Assembly: GCA_023399595.1 (NCBI GenBank)
Contig: JAEWOR010000019.1
Location: forward strand, 1 to 64,000
Length of the DNA: 64,000 nt
DNA from: Bacteroidota bacterium
GTDB taxonomy: Bacteria; Bacteroidota; Bacteroidia; Flavobacteriales; Weeksellaceae
Reading direction: 5' to 3'
Shown: in pieces, positions 45,513-53,530 of the stretch
How positions within the stretch are numbered: the first letter of the stretch is position 1
Layout: every line of letters begins with the position of its first letter
Position numbers and translations under genes: made by a program
The notes under the pieces: generated by a model
What the model saw: the letters and a program-made list of their open reading frames with translations, nothing else
Told to the model about the DNA's origin: nothing
Database searches by the model: none

Positions 45513-46250
45513 TTAATTCTTCACTCTATTCCTAAATATGTATCCTTGTTTCCCTTCTTTTGTTTTTACTAAAAACCAATCCCTAGAATTATCCAAAACA
45601 TCGATATGTTCTCCTGATTTTATTTTTTGTAAAACTTCTGATGTTGTAGTTTTGTCTTTTCTAAGATTTGTGTAACCGTCAGGATCTTGAATATGGTTTT
45701 TTGAATAAGAACCTTTTAGTAATTTATCAATTTGATTGATTCTTGATTTAGATACTACGTAACTTTCATAACCATCATCTTTATTAGCTTGAATTTTGTC
45801 TTCTGATTCTTGTTTAGCTTCATTAGATGTTTGCAAATCTTTTTCTGAAATAATATAATGATTGTCTATTAATATTTTTATTGCATTATAATCTTCCTGA
45901 TGTATTGCTAAGTTCATTAAACTATTTAGATTTTTAGCATCTATTTTATACTTTAATATAAAATATTGCAACCAACTACTATCCGTATAGTATTGCAAAT
46001 CAAAAAAGGTTTCATTATTTATTAGATACGATAAATTATTTATATTAAAATCTTCTTGTGGTGATTCATTAAGAAATGCTTCAAGTTTTTCTTTAAAAAT
46101 TTTAATTTCTGGTATATCTTTATTTAAATCACTTGGCGTAAAATCAATATTAGTTCCTTCATTAAAAAGGTTAGTGAATTGTATTACTTTTTCTTGACTC
46201 TTACAAGAAATTATATTTAATAGAACAAATAATGCTGTTAAAATTTTCAT
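45513..46250 (-). CDS. Lipoprotein with C-terminal SH3-type domain; last gene of the effector/lipoprotein cassette
   Basis: Predicted lipoprotein of 245 aa (LLNIISCKSQEK, Cys16 as lipid site). The central helical part (NLMNLAIHQEDYNAIKILID) resembles a single ankyrin-like helix pair. The C-terminus is a bacterial SH3 domain (PDGYTNLRKDKTTTSEVLQK, then GEHIDVLDNSRDWFLVK). SH3 domains often bind peptidoglycan. Its first 28 codons and ~20 bp upstream are nearly identical to the 5' end of the gene at 48193-48792, showing duplication. Its place behind peptidoglycan-targeting effector genes makes an immunity function plausible but unproven. Confidence 0.75.
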   Translation of the reverse strand: MKILTALFVLLNIISCKSQEKVIQFTNLFNEGTNIDFTPSDLNKDIPEIKIFKEKLEAFLNESPQEDFNINNLSYLINNETFFDLQYYTDSSWLQYFILKYKIDAKNLNSLMNLAIHQEDYNAIKILIDNHYIISEKDLQTSNEAKQESEDKIQANKDDGYESYVVSKSRINQIDKLLKGSYSKNHIQDPDGYTNLRKDKTTTSEVLQKIKSGEHIDVLDNSRDWFLVKTKEGKQGYIFRNRVKN

Positions 46251-46272
46251 TATTCTTTTTTTAGTTCTTGCT
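46188..46272 (-). repeat. Duplicated ~84-bp block, copy A (5' end of lipoprotein gene)
   Basis: This block, spanning the start codon and signal peptide of the gene ending at 45513, matches 48730-48812 with only a few differences. It includes upstream bases (agttcttgc on the plus strand) that in copy B encode the end of the preceding gene. Confidence 0.85.
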
Positions 46273-46319
46273 AATGTTCATTCTCAAAAATCTTTAATTT
46301 AACATTACAAGAATTAATT

Positions 46320-47096
46320 TTATTTCTTAATAAATGTCAAATATTTAGAATCACACTGCACAAAATGGTTATATTCATTTATTGAATTACCATAGTTTTG
46401 AATAACAATGCTATCTTTATAGTAAGATCCTTCAATTTTTCCCAATTTTATAATATTAGAATTGCTAGTTTTATCTTGATTAATTTTCCCTTTAGATATA
46501 ATTTTTCCTCTATCTAGAATCTCATAAACATTATTTTCCAAGTGGATTGTGAATCTTGAATTTTCACAATTTTTTGCTACATATGTAGAATTTATTAATC
46601 TTTTAGAATTATTATTTTCATTACTAAGAAAAATAATTTCTCCATTGGAAGTCCACTCATTATTATCATTCCATTCACCATCACAAGCAGTTTGAAATGA
46701 ATCTAGAATTTCAGATTTATAAATTGAAATTAGTTGACATGTATAATTTTCTGATGTATTTAATTCATTTTCACTACTAGGCATATCAGTAATAATAGCA
46801 TCAACGATAATATATTTTTTGTTAGGAGATATTTTTATATCTAATTCGCTACCCCATTCATCATCCCACCCTTTAATTGAGAGAGTGTCTTTATTAATGA
46901 TTAATTTTGGTTTCTTCCAATAATTTTGAACTTTATCTGTGAAAATTAATTTAACATTTTCGTTAATTGTTACGTTTTTTTGATTTTCTTTATTTATATG
47001 TTTATTTACAACTTTATTTACATCTGTTTGTTGTGCATTTGATTTCTTACAGTTAATCAAACAAATTAATGTACAAAGTAATATTATATTTTTCAT
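46320..47096 (-). CDS. Hypothetical lipoprotein, 258 aa
   Basis: Unrecognised. The signal MKNIILLCTLICLINCKKS ends at a lipobox (Cys16). The mature part is probably an all-beta propeller-like fragment with conserved Trp/Asp (DTLSIKGWDDEWGSELDI, ACDGEWNDNNEWTSNGEI). It has no enzymatic motif. It starts 8 bases after the stop of the gene at 47105-48097 (same strand), a tight pairing typical of toxin-immunity pairs. Candidate immunity protein for that product; this is inference from position and lipoprotein localisation only. Confidence 0.7.
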   Translation of the reverse strand: MKNIILLCTLICLINCKKSNAQQTDVNKVVNKHINKENQKNVTINENVKLIFTDKVQNYWKKPKLIINKDTLSIKGWDDEWGSELDIKISPNKKYIIVDAIITDMPSSENELNTSENYTCQLISIYKSEILDSFQTACDGEWNDNNEWTSNGEIIFLSNENNNSKRLINSTYVAKNCENSRFTIHLENNVYEILDRGKIISKGKINQDKTSNSNIIKLGKIEGSYYKDSIVIQNYGNSINEYNHFVQCDSKYLTFIKK

Positions 47097-47104
47097 TGTA
47101 TTTT

Positions 47105-48097
47105 TTATTTTAAATATGGATTATTTTTCATTTGAGTGTAACGTGAAGACATTTGAGTTCCACGCCTGTTTTTACCATAAATTTCCAAGATTTTTTCTTC
47201 GTAGTCTTTATGATTATTTTTCCAGTCATTTGGTTTTTTTGATGCATTTGGATTTTGTTTATAGAAATCATTTAATGCTTTCCCAAAATCCTCTTTAACA
47301 TAAGCAGGTCTATTTATATGTTGATCTAATGCTGTTGCTTTTCCTAACTTCGATTTTAAATAATCACTAATTTTATATGTATAACCTGTTGGAATAATAG
47401 GTAAAACTTTTTGTCTTAATCTTATAATAAAATCTTCTATTTGTTTTGCTTGAAAATAGGGGTCTTTAGAAGCATTTATTAATGGCTCAATAGGTATGCA
47501 TTTTACTTTTTTTTTATAATTTTCGACATTAAATCCATCTCTAATTTTATTTTTTAATTCAGAACCCGTAATATTTTGATAATAGGCTTTCCATTTAATA
47601 ATTTCCTTTTTACCAACTTTAATAACTTCTTTTTTTACTTCCCATCCGCAATTGGCAAACAATTTTTCAAATCTATCTGGATATTCTCCTTTAAATTCTT
47701 GCATCTGTATTGGAAATTCACCATAACCGTCAGGGTTTATAGTTTTTTGCATTGCGCCAACTGTTACTATTTCTGAATCATAAGACTGTACAGAATCTAG
47801 ATTACCTTCATTGGAGGACATGCCAATGATTATATCTTTTTCTTCAAATGTGATTTTATTGGTAGATAATAAAATATTCCATTCACTATAATTAGCTAGT
47901 TTTAATGCACCCCAAAAGACAGGGCCGTATTTTGGATTTTTCTTACCATATCTTGTACATGTTATTTTTTCTCTATATTCTATACCACAGTTTTCATTTG
48001 TCTTCTCCTCAATCTTCTCAATTTTTTTTCCTTTTATCACCACATCACTATTTCCTTGTGGTATTTTTGTTGGTTCAGCATCTAAAGTTATTGGCAT
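47105..48097 (-). CDS. Putative effector with lysozyme-like motif, possibly an orphan toxin module
   Basis: 330 aa, no signal peptide, rich in Lys. The segment IIGMSSNEGNLDSVQSYDSE, followed by IVTVGAMQKTINPDGYGEF, resembles the catalytic-Glu region of lysozyme/chitosanase-like glycosidases, suggesting peptidoglycan cleavage. A signal-less wall hydrolase must be delivered by another machine, which fits the LysM/PAAR-like genes upstream. The frame stays open about 30 bases above the ATG (FYDETSVKSSV before MPITL) without another start, so it may be the detached C-terminus of a longer effector. A lipoprotein gene follows after 8 bases. Confidence 0.6.
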   Translation of the reverse strand: MPITLDAEPTKIPQGNSDVVIKGKKIEKIEEKTNENCGIEYREKITCTRYGKKNPKYGPVFWGALKLANYSEWNILLSTNKITFEEKDIIIGMSSNEGNLDSVQSYDSEIVTVGAMQKTINPDGYGEFPIQMQEFKGEYPDRFEKLFANCGWEVKKEVIKVGKKEIIKWKAYYQNITGSELKNKIRDGFNVENYKKKVKCIPIEPLINASKDPYFQAKQIEDFIIRLRQKVLPIIPTGYTYKISDYLKSKLGKATALDQHINRPAYVKEDFGKALNDFYKQNPNASKKPNDWKNNHKDYEEKILEIYGKNRRGTQMSSRYTQMKNNPYLK

Positions 48098-48192
48098 TAC
48101 TGACGATTTTACAGAAGTTTCGTCATAAAATTATATTTATATTCATTTCGATTTTTGGGGAAGATTACACGAACAATCATTATTTTTTCATG

Positions 48193-48792
48193 TTATTCAA
48201 CATCACTACCGTATAATAATATTTTATTAATAAAACTTGAATTCCAATTGTTTATATAAATGTTTTTTAACTCTCTTGCAGAACCAGAAGATTCTTTATT
48301 TTTACTTTTATAATTATTTTTAGAAAAATAATTTCCTGTAAGGAAATTAAATGATTTTTCAAATTTTCCCTTTCCTTCTTTTGAATAACTGACATCGTAG
48401 CCAATAATTTGTATATTATTATTTTTAGAATCAAATCTAAATTTAATATTTTCTATTAAATCTTTTTTTTCACCTGAAATATTAGGGATTGTAGTCTGAT
48501 TAGAATATTCTATTCGAAGATTTACTATTTTATTTTTAACTATTGGATCACTTAAATAATAGTCTGAATATTTATTGTTATATAATACGCTGTTATTTAA
48601 AATTGGGATTCGAATTACCTTATCCGACATGGAAATAGAAAATTCATAACTTAATTTTTCTGCATTTGGCCTAGCTAGAATTTCTAACTTGTCTTTTATA
48701 TTATCATCATCAAAATATGCAAAAGTTGCTTTTTCTTGACCCTTACAAGAAATTATATTTAATAGTACAAATAATACAATTAAAATTTTCAT
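48193..48792 (-). CDS. Hypothetical lipoprotein, 199 aa, with duplicated 5' end
   Basis: Unrecognised predicted lipoprotein: MKILIVLFVLLNIISCKGQE, lipid-site Cys16. The mature chain is beta-rich and Asn/Lys-rich, with no enzyme motif; it ends in KILLYGSDVE. The ATG overlaps the stop of the preceding lipoprotein gene (TAATG-type, 48792), so translation is coupled. Its signal-peptide coding region is almost identical to that of the gene at 45513-46250, but the mature parts differ, as in swapped immunity cassettes. Confidence 0.7.
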   Translation of the reverse strand: MKILIVLFVLLNIISCKGQEKATFAYFDDDNIKDKLEILARPNAEKLSYEFSISMSDKVIRIPILNNSVLYNNKYSDYYLSDPIVKNKIVNLRIEYSNQTTIPNISGEKKDLIENIKFRFDSKNNNIQIIGYDVSYSKEGKGKFEKSFNFLTGNYFSKNNYKSKNKESSGSARELKNIYINNWNSSFINKILLYGSDVE

Positions 48793-48812
48793 TACTCTTT
48801 TTTAAGTTCTTG
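48730..48812 (-). repeat. Duplicated ~83-bp block, copy B
   Basis: Matches 46188-46272. It covers the end of the 48792-49706 gene (KWQELKKE), the overlapping start codon and the signal peptide of the 48193-48792 gene. Copy A keeps the upstream bases although no coding role remains, so copy B is probably the ancestral arrangement. Confidence 0.85.
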
Positions 48813-49706
48813 CCATTTTTTAGAGTCATTTATAATAATGAAATAATTATTTTTTTCTTTCTTTATTTTAAAAAAACAATTGGCATCTGTATCATTTTTA
48901 ATGGTTATTTCATTTTCAGATATTTTCTCAATCATATAATTTCCTTTACAAACTGAAGTATTTGCATCAACAATAGCAGTATTAGATTTTATTGCTATTT
49001 CATAACAAGTTTCAGATTTAATAGAGTCTTCTCTTTGATTTTCTATACAAATATTATAATTACCGTTAAATATCTCAGAATTTTGATTTGAATCACTTAC
49101 TGTATTAAAATTCTTTGGTTCAAAATTTCCTTTGAATTGATATGCCCCAATCTTAAGAAGATAAGAATTTCCTTGTTCAGATAAAGTTGCTTTAGATTTC
49201 ATATATAATTCATGAATATCATCATGAGTCTCAAAATAGAAACTACTATCTGAAAATATATTTTTCAATTTATCATATTTCAAGATTTGAAATGTTAGAT
49301 ACTCTTCTGTAGCTACAGGAAAAAGGAGCACTAAATTACCTTCATTATTAATAAGCAGTTTGATTTCACTGATTGCATCTTCGGTTATGACATCATAAGT
49401 AAAATTAAAATCGGTAAGAATTTTTTGATCATTGATTTCTAAAACTGCATTCTCTTTTTCTAAATCTAGATTCAAAAAAATATTTTTCAACTCAGGTGTT
49501 TTTAATTGATAAATAATGTTTTTTGAATCTTCCTTTACTTTATTTTTTTCGATTTTAACTTCAGAATAGTCATTAGAAATTGGGAGTATTTCTTGAATGT
49601 TTATTCTTTGATTCTCTTTTTTACATGCATTAATATTTATGCTTACAACCAAAAGAAATAAAGAAAATAATATATTCTGTATTAAACAAATTAATTTATT
49701 ATTCAT
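48792..49706 (-). CDS. Hypothetical lipoprotein, 304 aa; candidate immunity protein of the M23 effector
   Basis: Unrecognised. The N-terminus has a hydrophobic stretch ending in VVSININACKKENQ (lipobox-like, Cys28). The mature part is beta-rich, and its C-terminal half repeats short strands around Cys pairs (YNICIENQREDSIKSETCYE; TSVCKGNYMIEK). The gene overlaps the M23 effector gene by 8 bases, the tightest coupling in the cassette. Its lipoprotein form places it in the periplasm, where a wall-cleaving effector would act, so an immunity role is a reasonable guess without direct proof. Confidence 0.7.
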   Translation of the reverse strand: MNNKLICLIQNILFSLFLLVVSININACKKENQRINIQEILPISNDYSEVKIEKNKVKEDSKNIIYQLKTPELKNIFLNLDLEKENAVLEINDQKILTDFNFTYDVITEDAISEIKLLINNEGNLVLLFPVATEEYLTFQILKYDKLKNIFSDSSFYFETHDDIHELYMKSKATLSEQGNSYLLKIGAYQFKGNFEPKNFNTVSDSNQNSEIFNGNYNICIENQREDSIKSETCYEIAIKSNTAIVDANTSVCKGNYMIEKISENEITIKNDTDANCFFKIKKEKNNYFIIINDSKKWQELKKE

Positions 49707-50517
49707 AATCTTTTTCTGTTTTATATGTGTCTTTAGCCCCAGAAAACTCTTTTATTTTACCATTTTTTGCTGTACTTTGTTGAAGTTTTTTTTCAGCATC
49801 ACTCATTGTATCGTAACTATTAAAATTTATGAAAAACCCAGGGTTTATTCTTTCTTTATTCATGTTTCTTATTTCAAAATGAAGATGAGGTGCACATGTA
49901 CCATCTGGTTTTCCACCTTGGATTACCCCTGACACACCAGTTTCGCCAATTGGTATATCTACATTAGATATTATCCATCCTTTTTTGACGTAAATTTTTC
50001 TTAAATGAGCATAATGTAAAATTATATCATTATCTTTTGAAAAGCTTCCTATAGTTTCATATTCTAATTTTGGGTATAATTTTGAATATTTTTTGTAATG
50101 GGCTAAAAAAGTCTCTTTGTCAAGTACTTTAAGAAAAATTTGTTTTCCATAACCTTTAGGTACATTTCCATCCAAAAGTTCAACTTTGGTTATTTTAGAT
50201 TCTTTGGCTCTTTGGGGATGTATAATAAGCTCTCCTTTATCTTCACCCTTTTGTACAACTATTTTTATTCCTTTATAGGTAAGACTTTTCTGCCCAAATG
50301 TATAAGGAACAGTTTTTCCGTCTTTATTGTTTTTTTCTGCTCTTACCCATCCGTTTTTCAGTTGTACCATAATACCCCATTCTATTTTTGGAACTTTCAA
50401 AGGCGGTTTAAAACTGGTATTATTAAGGGATAACCAATCGTTAAAGTCGGAAATGGTGTACATTTCTAACTTCCCAATTACGGGATTGGCGTTTCCTATT
50501 ATTGTTAATTTTGCCAT
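49699..50517 (-). CDS. Ig-like/M23 peptidase effector with truncated M23 domain
   Basis: 272 aa, no signal peptide. Residues 1-110 (AKLTIIGNANPVIGKLEMYT, then VVQKGEDKGELIIHP) form a PKD/Ig-like module seen in injection-system effectors of this group. From about residue 120 it reads as the later part of an M23 peptidase: GYGKQIFLKV, HYAHL (H168, H171), ETGVSG, CAPHLHFEI (H211, H213). The HxxxD motif expected before GYGKQ is absent; the linker is only LLDGNVPKGYG. The first His and Asp metal ligands are thus missing and the enzyme is probably inactive or altered. It overlaps the next lipoprotein gene by 8 bases. Confidence 0.8.
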   Translation of the reverse strand: MAKLTIIGNANPVIGKLEMYTISDFNDWLSLNNTSFKPPLKVPKIEWGIMVQLKNGWVRAEKNNKDGKTVPYTFGQKSLTYKGIKIVVQKGEDKGELIIHPQRAKESKITKVELLDGNVPKGYGKQIFLKVLDKETFLAHYKKYSKLYPKLEYETIGSFSKDNDIILHYAHLRKIYVKKGWIISNVDIPIGETGVSGVIQGGKPDGTCAPHLHFEIRNMNKERINPGFFINFNSYDTMSDAEKKLQQSTAKNGKIKEFSGAKDTYKTEKDYE

Positions 50518-50532
50518 CGTGTTTTTGTGTTT

Positions 50533-51036
50533 TTATTCGCAAACTTCTATTTCATCGTCTTGTTCTTCTTGAAATTCTTTGTAATTAAATAGTGGATTAA
50601 TGTTTTGCTGTTCTTTAGCATCAGCATTTTTCACATTTTGCTTCGTCATACTTACCGTTTGTCCATGGTCTTTTACGGTAATTTTTCCTCCAGTTGCACA
50701 CATAAGCTCTGAAATTTCAGAAAGACAACTTTTCTCCATCACTTTTACTTTTTCATAGGTTTTTTGCCATTTTCCAGCGGGAGAAAATGCACAAGGAAGA
50801 TAACCTCCTGAGCTGGGTTTGAGTTTGCATTGACCAAAACTAGGTCCTGGAGGAGTAAATTGTAAATCGTCTTCGGTAACGGCTAAATAATCGGATTTCC
50901 CTTCTTCATCATTCCAATAATGTTTTTGATGAGAAGTAACCTTAAACTGTGGAAACTGATTTCCTTGGTTGCATTGAGCTTTCCCCTTTTGAACCACGAA
51001 ATGTTTACCATCATGGGGTGAAGAATTTTCAGACAT
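50533..51036 (-). CDS. DUF4280 PAAR-like spike protein
   Basis: 167-aa PAAR-like protein of the kind that caps the spike of contractile injection systems and links cargo to it. Characteristic features: FVVQKGKAQCNQGNQFPQF at the start, the Cys/Pro-Gly-rich FTPPGPSFGQCKLKPSSGG, YLPCAFSPAGKW, and a PAAR-like LMCATGGKITVKDHGQTV near the end. The C-terminal tail is acidic (FQEEQDDEIEVCE). It lies between the LysM-like gene (27-base gap) and the Ig-like/M23 effector (15-base gap), the normal order for delivery module then cargo. Confidence 0.88.
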   Translation of the reverse strand: MSENSSPHDGKHFVVQKGKAQCNQGNQFPQFKVTSHQKHYWNDEEGKSDYLAVTEDDLQFTPPGPSFGQCKLKPSSGGYLPCAFSPAGKWQKTYEKVKVMEKSCLSEISELMCATGGKITVKDHGQTVSMTKQNVKNADAKEQQNINPLFNYKEFQEEQDDEIEVCE

Positions 51037-51063
51037 TGTGTTTGTTTTTGCGTTTTATCAAAT

Positions 51064-52134
51064 TTAATTATTCTCCACTATTTTTTCTAATAAAAATATT
51101 TCTTTTTCTATATTATCATTAATAAAGTTTTGAAAACTCGCTTCTATTCTTTGTAATTCTCTATTTTCTCGATTGAAAATATATTCTGCTTCATGCTCAC
51201 AATGAATAGAATCATTATTGATTTCAAATTCTTCTTCGCTAAATTCAGAATAATACAATTCTTCCATTTTGCGATAATCTGAACAAATCCCTTTTTGATG
51301 AATTTTTAAATATTCATCCACTAAATTTTCCTTTGGAAGAATTCTATTTTGGAATTCAAACCTAATTTTATCAGCATCCCAAATCCAAGGAAGAAAATCT
51401 TGATAAAGAGAAGAAGTCGTCCATTCTTTTAATTTCACATCGTAAAATGAACCAAATAAAAAAGAGTTCAGTAAAGTATTTGAAAATTTTTCTGATACCG
51501 TTTTAGGGTCATTTAATATTGCTTTTAGCTTTTCTATAAACTGAGAAGAAAACTCATCTATGAAAAAATCTTTAAGTTCATCTAATTTTGGATAAATCTC
51601 ACTAATAGTTTTTGAAAGTTCTGCATTGATTAGTTTTCCATTGGCATTTACTATTAATCGAATGGGATAAATTATTTCCATGCATTTTTGAGATAAACTA
51701 GAAGCTTTGCCATCAGATTCTTCATTATTTCTATAGAAATCAAAAGCTGAATAAAGAAAATTGTAACAGTTATTTTTTGTATTTTCAAACTCCAAATGGA
51801 ATTTATTTTCATTGGTATTAATTAACTCATCATTCAAAAAACTAGATTGAGTTATTTGGTAAGTTCCTTCCCATAAACTAAAATCAAATTTGAATTTTCC
51901 ATTTTCAGGGAAATCATAGAGGCTTTCATTATTTTCTCTAATTTTTTGGTTAATTTTTACAATTTCTGTTGCATTTGGAACATGAATTCTCATTCCTTCT
52001 TCTATATCCTCATCAAAATGTTCGACTAAAGAGCAATTTTCATTATGATACTCTCGAAGATAATCTGGGTTTTCTATTCGTAATTCATCGGAAAGACCAG
52101 CAAGTGTTTGACCTGCCAAAACATAACTCATCAT
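51064..52134 (-). CDS. LysM-like protein heading the PAAR/effector cassette
   Basis: 356 aa. The N-terminus YVLAGQTLAGLSDELRIENP, followed by DYLREYHN...GMRIHVPN, has the spacing of a LysM domain (about 3-55), the adaptor type found with spike proteins of phage-tail-like systems. The remaining 300 residues are a helical, acidic domain with no recognised family (FKFDFSLWEGTYQITQSSF near 85; ENREL near the end). No signal peptide. It is the first gene of the unit; an AT-rich gap of about 170 bases with a terminator lies upstream. Confidence 0.75.
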   Translation of the reverse strand: MMSYVLAGQTLAGLSDELRIENPDYLREYHNENCSLVEHFDEDIEEGMRIHVPNATEIVKINQKIRENNESLYDFPENGKFKFDFSLWEGTYQITQSSFLNDELINTNENKFHLEFENTKNNCYNFLYSAFDFYRNNEESDGKASSLSQKCMEIIYPIRLIVNANGKLINAELSKTISEIYPKLDELKDFFIDEFSSQFIEKLKAILNDPKTVSEKFSNTLLNSFLFGSFYDVKLKEWTTSSLYQDFLPWIWDADKIRFEFQNRILPKENLVDEYLKIHQKGICSDYRKMEELYYSEFSEEEFEINNDSIHCEHEAEYIFNRENRELQRIEASFQNFINDNIEKEIFLLEKIVENN

Positions 52135-52232
52135 TTTTTTGTGCTTTATAATTTTTCTTTAAATTACTAATTTCTTGTAGCTTGAAAAAGAAAATAACAA
52201 ACTTTAATTAATCTATTTAATTGAAATAAAAA

Positions 52233-52252
52233 AGGCAGTAATTTTACCGCCT
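52233..52252 (-). terminator. Terminator after the 52308-52934 lipoprotein gene
   Basis: AGGC(A)GTAA and TTAC(C)GCCT pair with one internal mismatch around TT; a minus-strand T-run follows. It sets the upstream border of the LysM unit. Confidence 0.6.
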
Positions 52253-52307
52253 CAAATATTATAACTTCTTGAATAGCTAAGTATTTTACATTAAATATTT
52301 ACCCTAG

Positions 52308-52934
52308 TTATTTATAATATTTAATTTTTTCAGCTTTCATAAATCCTTCTAAATTTTTAAAAGTGATTTTATCTAAGCCTTCAATATAAGAGTAAATCAG
52401 ACCATCTTCAACCGCTTCTTTATATAGTTTGGAATTTTTTTCTATTATTTTCTCATTTTCATCAGGGTAAATTTCATTTACTCTTTCTAGTTTATTGGTT
52501 TTATCACTCAATTCGTATTCAATTATATAAAAGACAATTTTATTATCTCCATAAAAAGAACTAACATTTTTTTCTGCACCAATTAGTCTTCCTTTACTAT
52601 TAAAGTAATAGTCATAAAAAATTGCGGAATCTCCAGTTTGACTAACAAGTTCTTTTCTTACATAAACCACATTATCATCTTTTCTCAAAAAATCATAAGC
52701 ATAGTGAAATTCAAAATCAAATTCTGAATAAATATCATCCGTTTTAATTAGAAATATCTTTCCATTACTTTCATTCTTCACATAAGACTTAATTTTCTTA
52801 GAATCGTTTTTATAGGTATTCTCAATATAAGTTTTTAGGTTCTTTATTTCAAGCTTGTATTCTAAAGAGTTATTTTGAGAACAAGCGATAGAAAAGAATG
52901 TGAAAAGTATAATTATGTATAATTTTTTCATCAT
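52308..52934 (-). CDS. Hypothetical lipoprotein, 208 aa
   Basis: Unrecognised. It has a lipoprotein signal (LFTFFSIACSQNN, Cys18) and a mature domain with many Lys/Asp/Tyr residues; the run SAIFYDYYFNSKGRLIGAEK may be one repeat of a beta-rich fold. It lies just upstream of the LysM/PAAR/effector unit and is separated from it by a terminator, so it may be an older immunity gene or unrelated. No partner is evident. Confidence 0.65.
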   Translation of the reverse strand: MMKKLYIIILFTFFSIACSQNNSLEYKLEIKNLKTYIENTYKNDSKKIKSYVKNESNGKIFLIKTDDIYSEFDFEFHYAYDFLRKDDNVVYVRKELVSQTGDSAIFYDYYFNSKGRLIGAEKNVSSFYGDNKIVFYIIEYELSDKTNKLERVNEIYPDENEKIIEKNSKLYKEAVEDGLIYSYIEGLDKITFKNLEGFMKAEKIKYYK

Positions 52935-52978
52935 TAATTAATTTGTATTGAGTCTTCACTCATTGTATTTTTATTTTC

Positions 52979-53447
52979 TCAAGATTCGTAAGTTTCATAA
53001 TAATTGGATTTTTCATTCTGATAAGAATTATTTTTTCCATCAAATTTTTCAGTATTCATATTTTCATAACCTTCATAAGAACTATTGGTTTCAGAATGAT
53101 AGGGATTAGGATTTTCATTTCTATTTGAATAATTAAGGTTTTTCAATTTTCCATCATGGAATAGCACTTTAGTGAAGCCAAAGAACCCATAGGTTGTTAT
53201 CAAATCATCTTGGAAATCTAAAAAAATCAATTATGGCCCAAATGACGAATCCTCCAAAAGTTAGAATATATAAAATGAGCCATCCTCATTTTTTCAAATA
53301 AGCATAATGCCATCCTACTAGAAACCATAGTAAATAAGCTATACCTACGGATTTTTTCCGTTTTTCATATTCTTCAATAAAAATACCTTGTTGCTCAGAA
53401 TTTAGCTCTTTATACTTCTTCTGAACCATATGAGAAAAGTTCCCCAT
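52979..53447 (-). pseudogene. TM2-domain protein, broken by a stop and a frameshift
   Basis: From an ATG at 53447 the minus strand reads MGNFSHMVQKKYKELNSEQQ and KKSVGIAYLLWFLVGWHYAY, then a TGA at 53286-53288 where the family has Trp (LKKWG). It continues in frame as GWLILYILTFGGFVIWAIID, the second membrane helix, ending FFRFPR. After this the frame shifts; 53230-52979 is an Asn/Tyr-rich tail (YSNRNENPNPYHSETNSSY). TM2 proteins are small two-helix membrane proteins of unknown function. The stop could be a read error, but two lesions make real decay more likely. Confidence 0.65.
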
Positions 53448-53493
53448 GATTATTAGAGACTGCTAGTCACCTATGTTTCACTCAAAAACAAAA

Positions 53494-53521
53494 AAAGCAC
53501 CTACATTTCTGTAAGTGCTTT
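53494..53521 (-). terminator. Terminator after the tRNA gene
   Basis: AAAGCAC-CTACA-TTTC-TGTAA-GTGCTTT pairs almost fully, with an A-run on its left that forms the minus-strand T-run. It lies 10 bases downstream of the tRNA. Confidence 0.75.
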
Positions 53522-53530
53522 ATAATCAAG

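Noticed and set aside
47116..48216. Plus-strand reading frames opposite the effector cassette (such as 47905-48216)
   Set aside because: They are Phe/Ser/His-rich mirror images of the AT-rich minus-strand genes, with no promoter or family match.
45513..53447. Complete type VI or eCIS locus
   Set aside because: Only LysM-like and PAAR-like adaptor genes with effector and lipoprotein genes are present; no sheath, tube, baseplate or ATPase gene is seen in the window.
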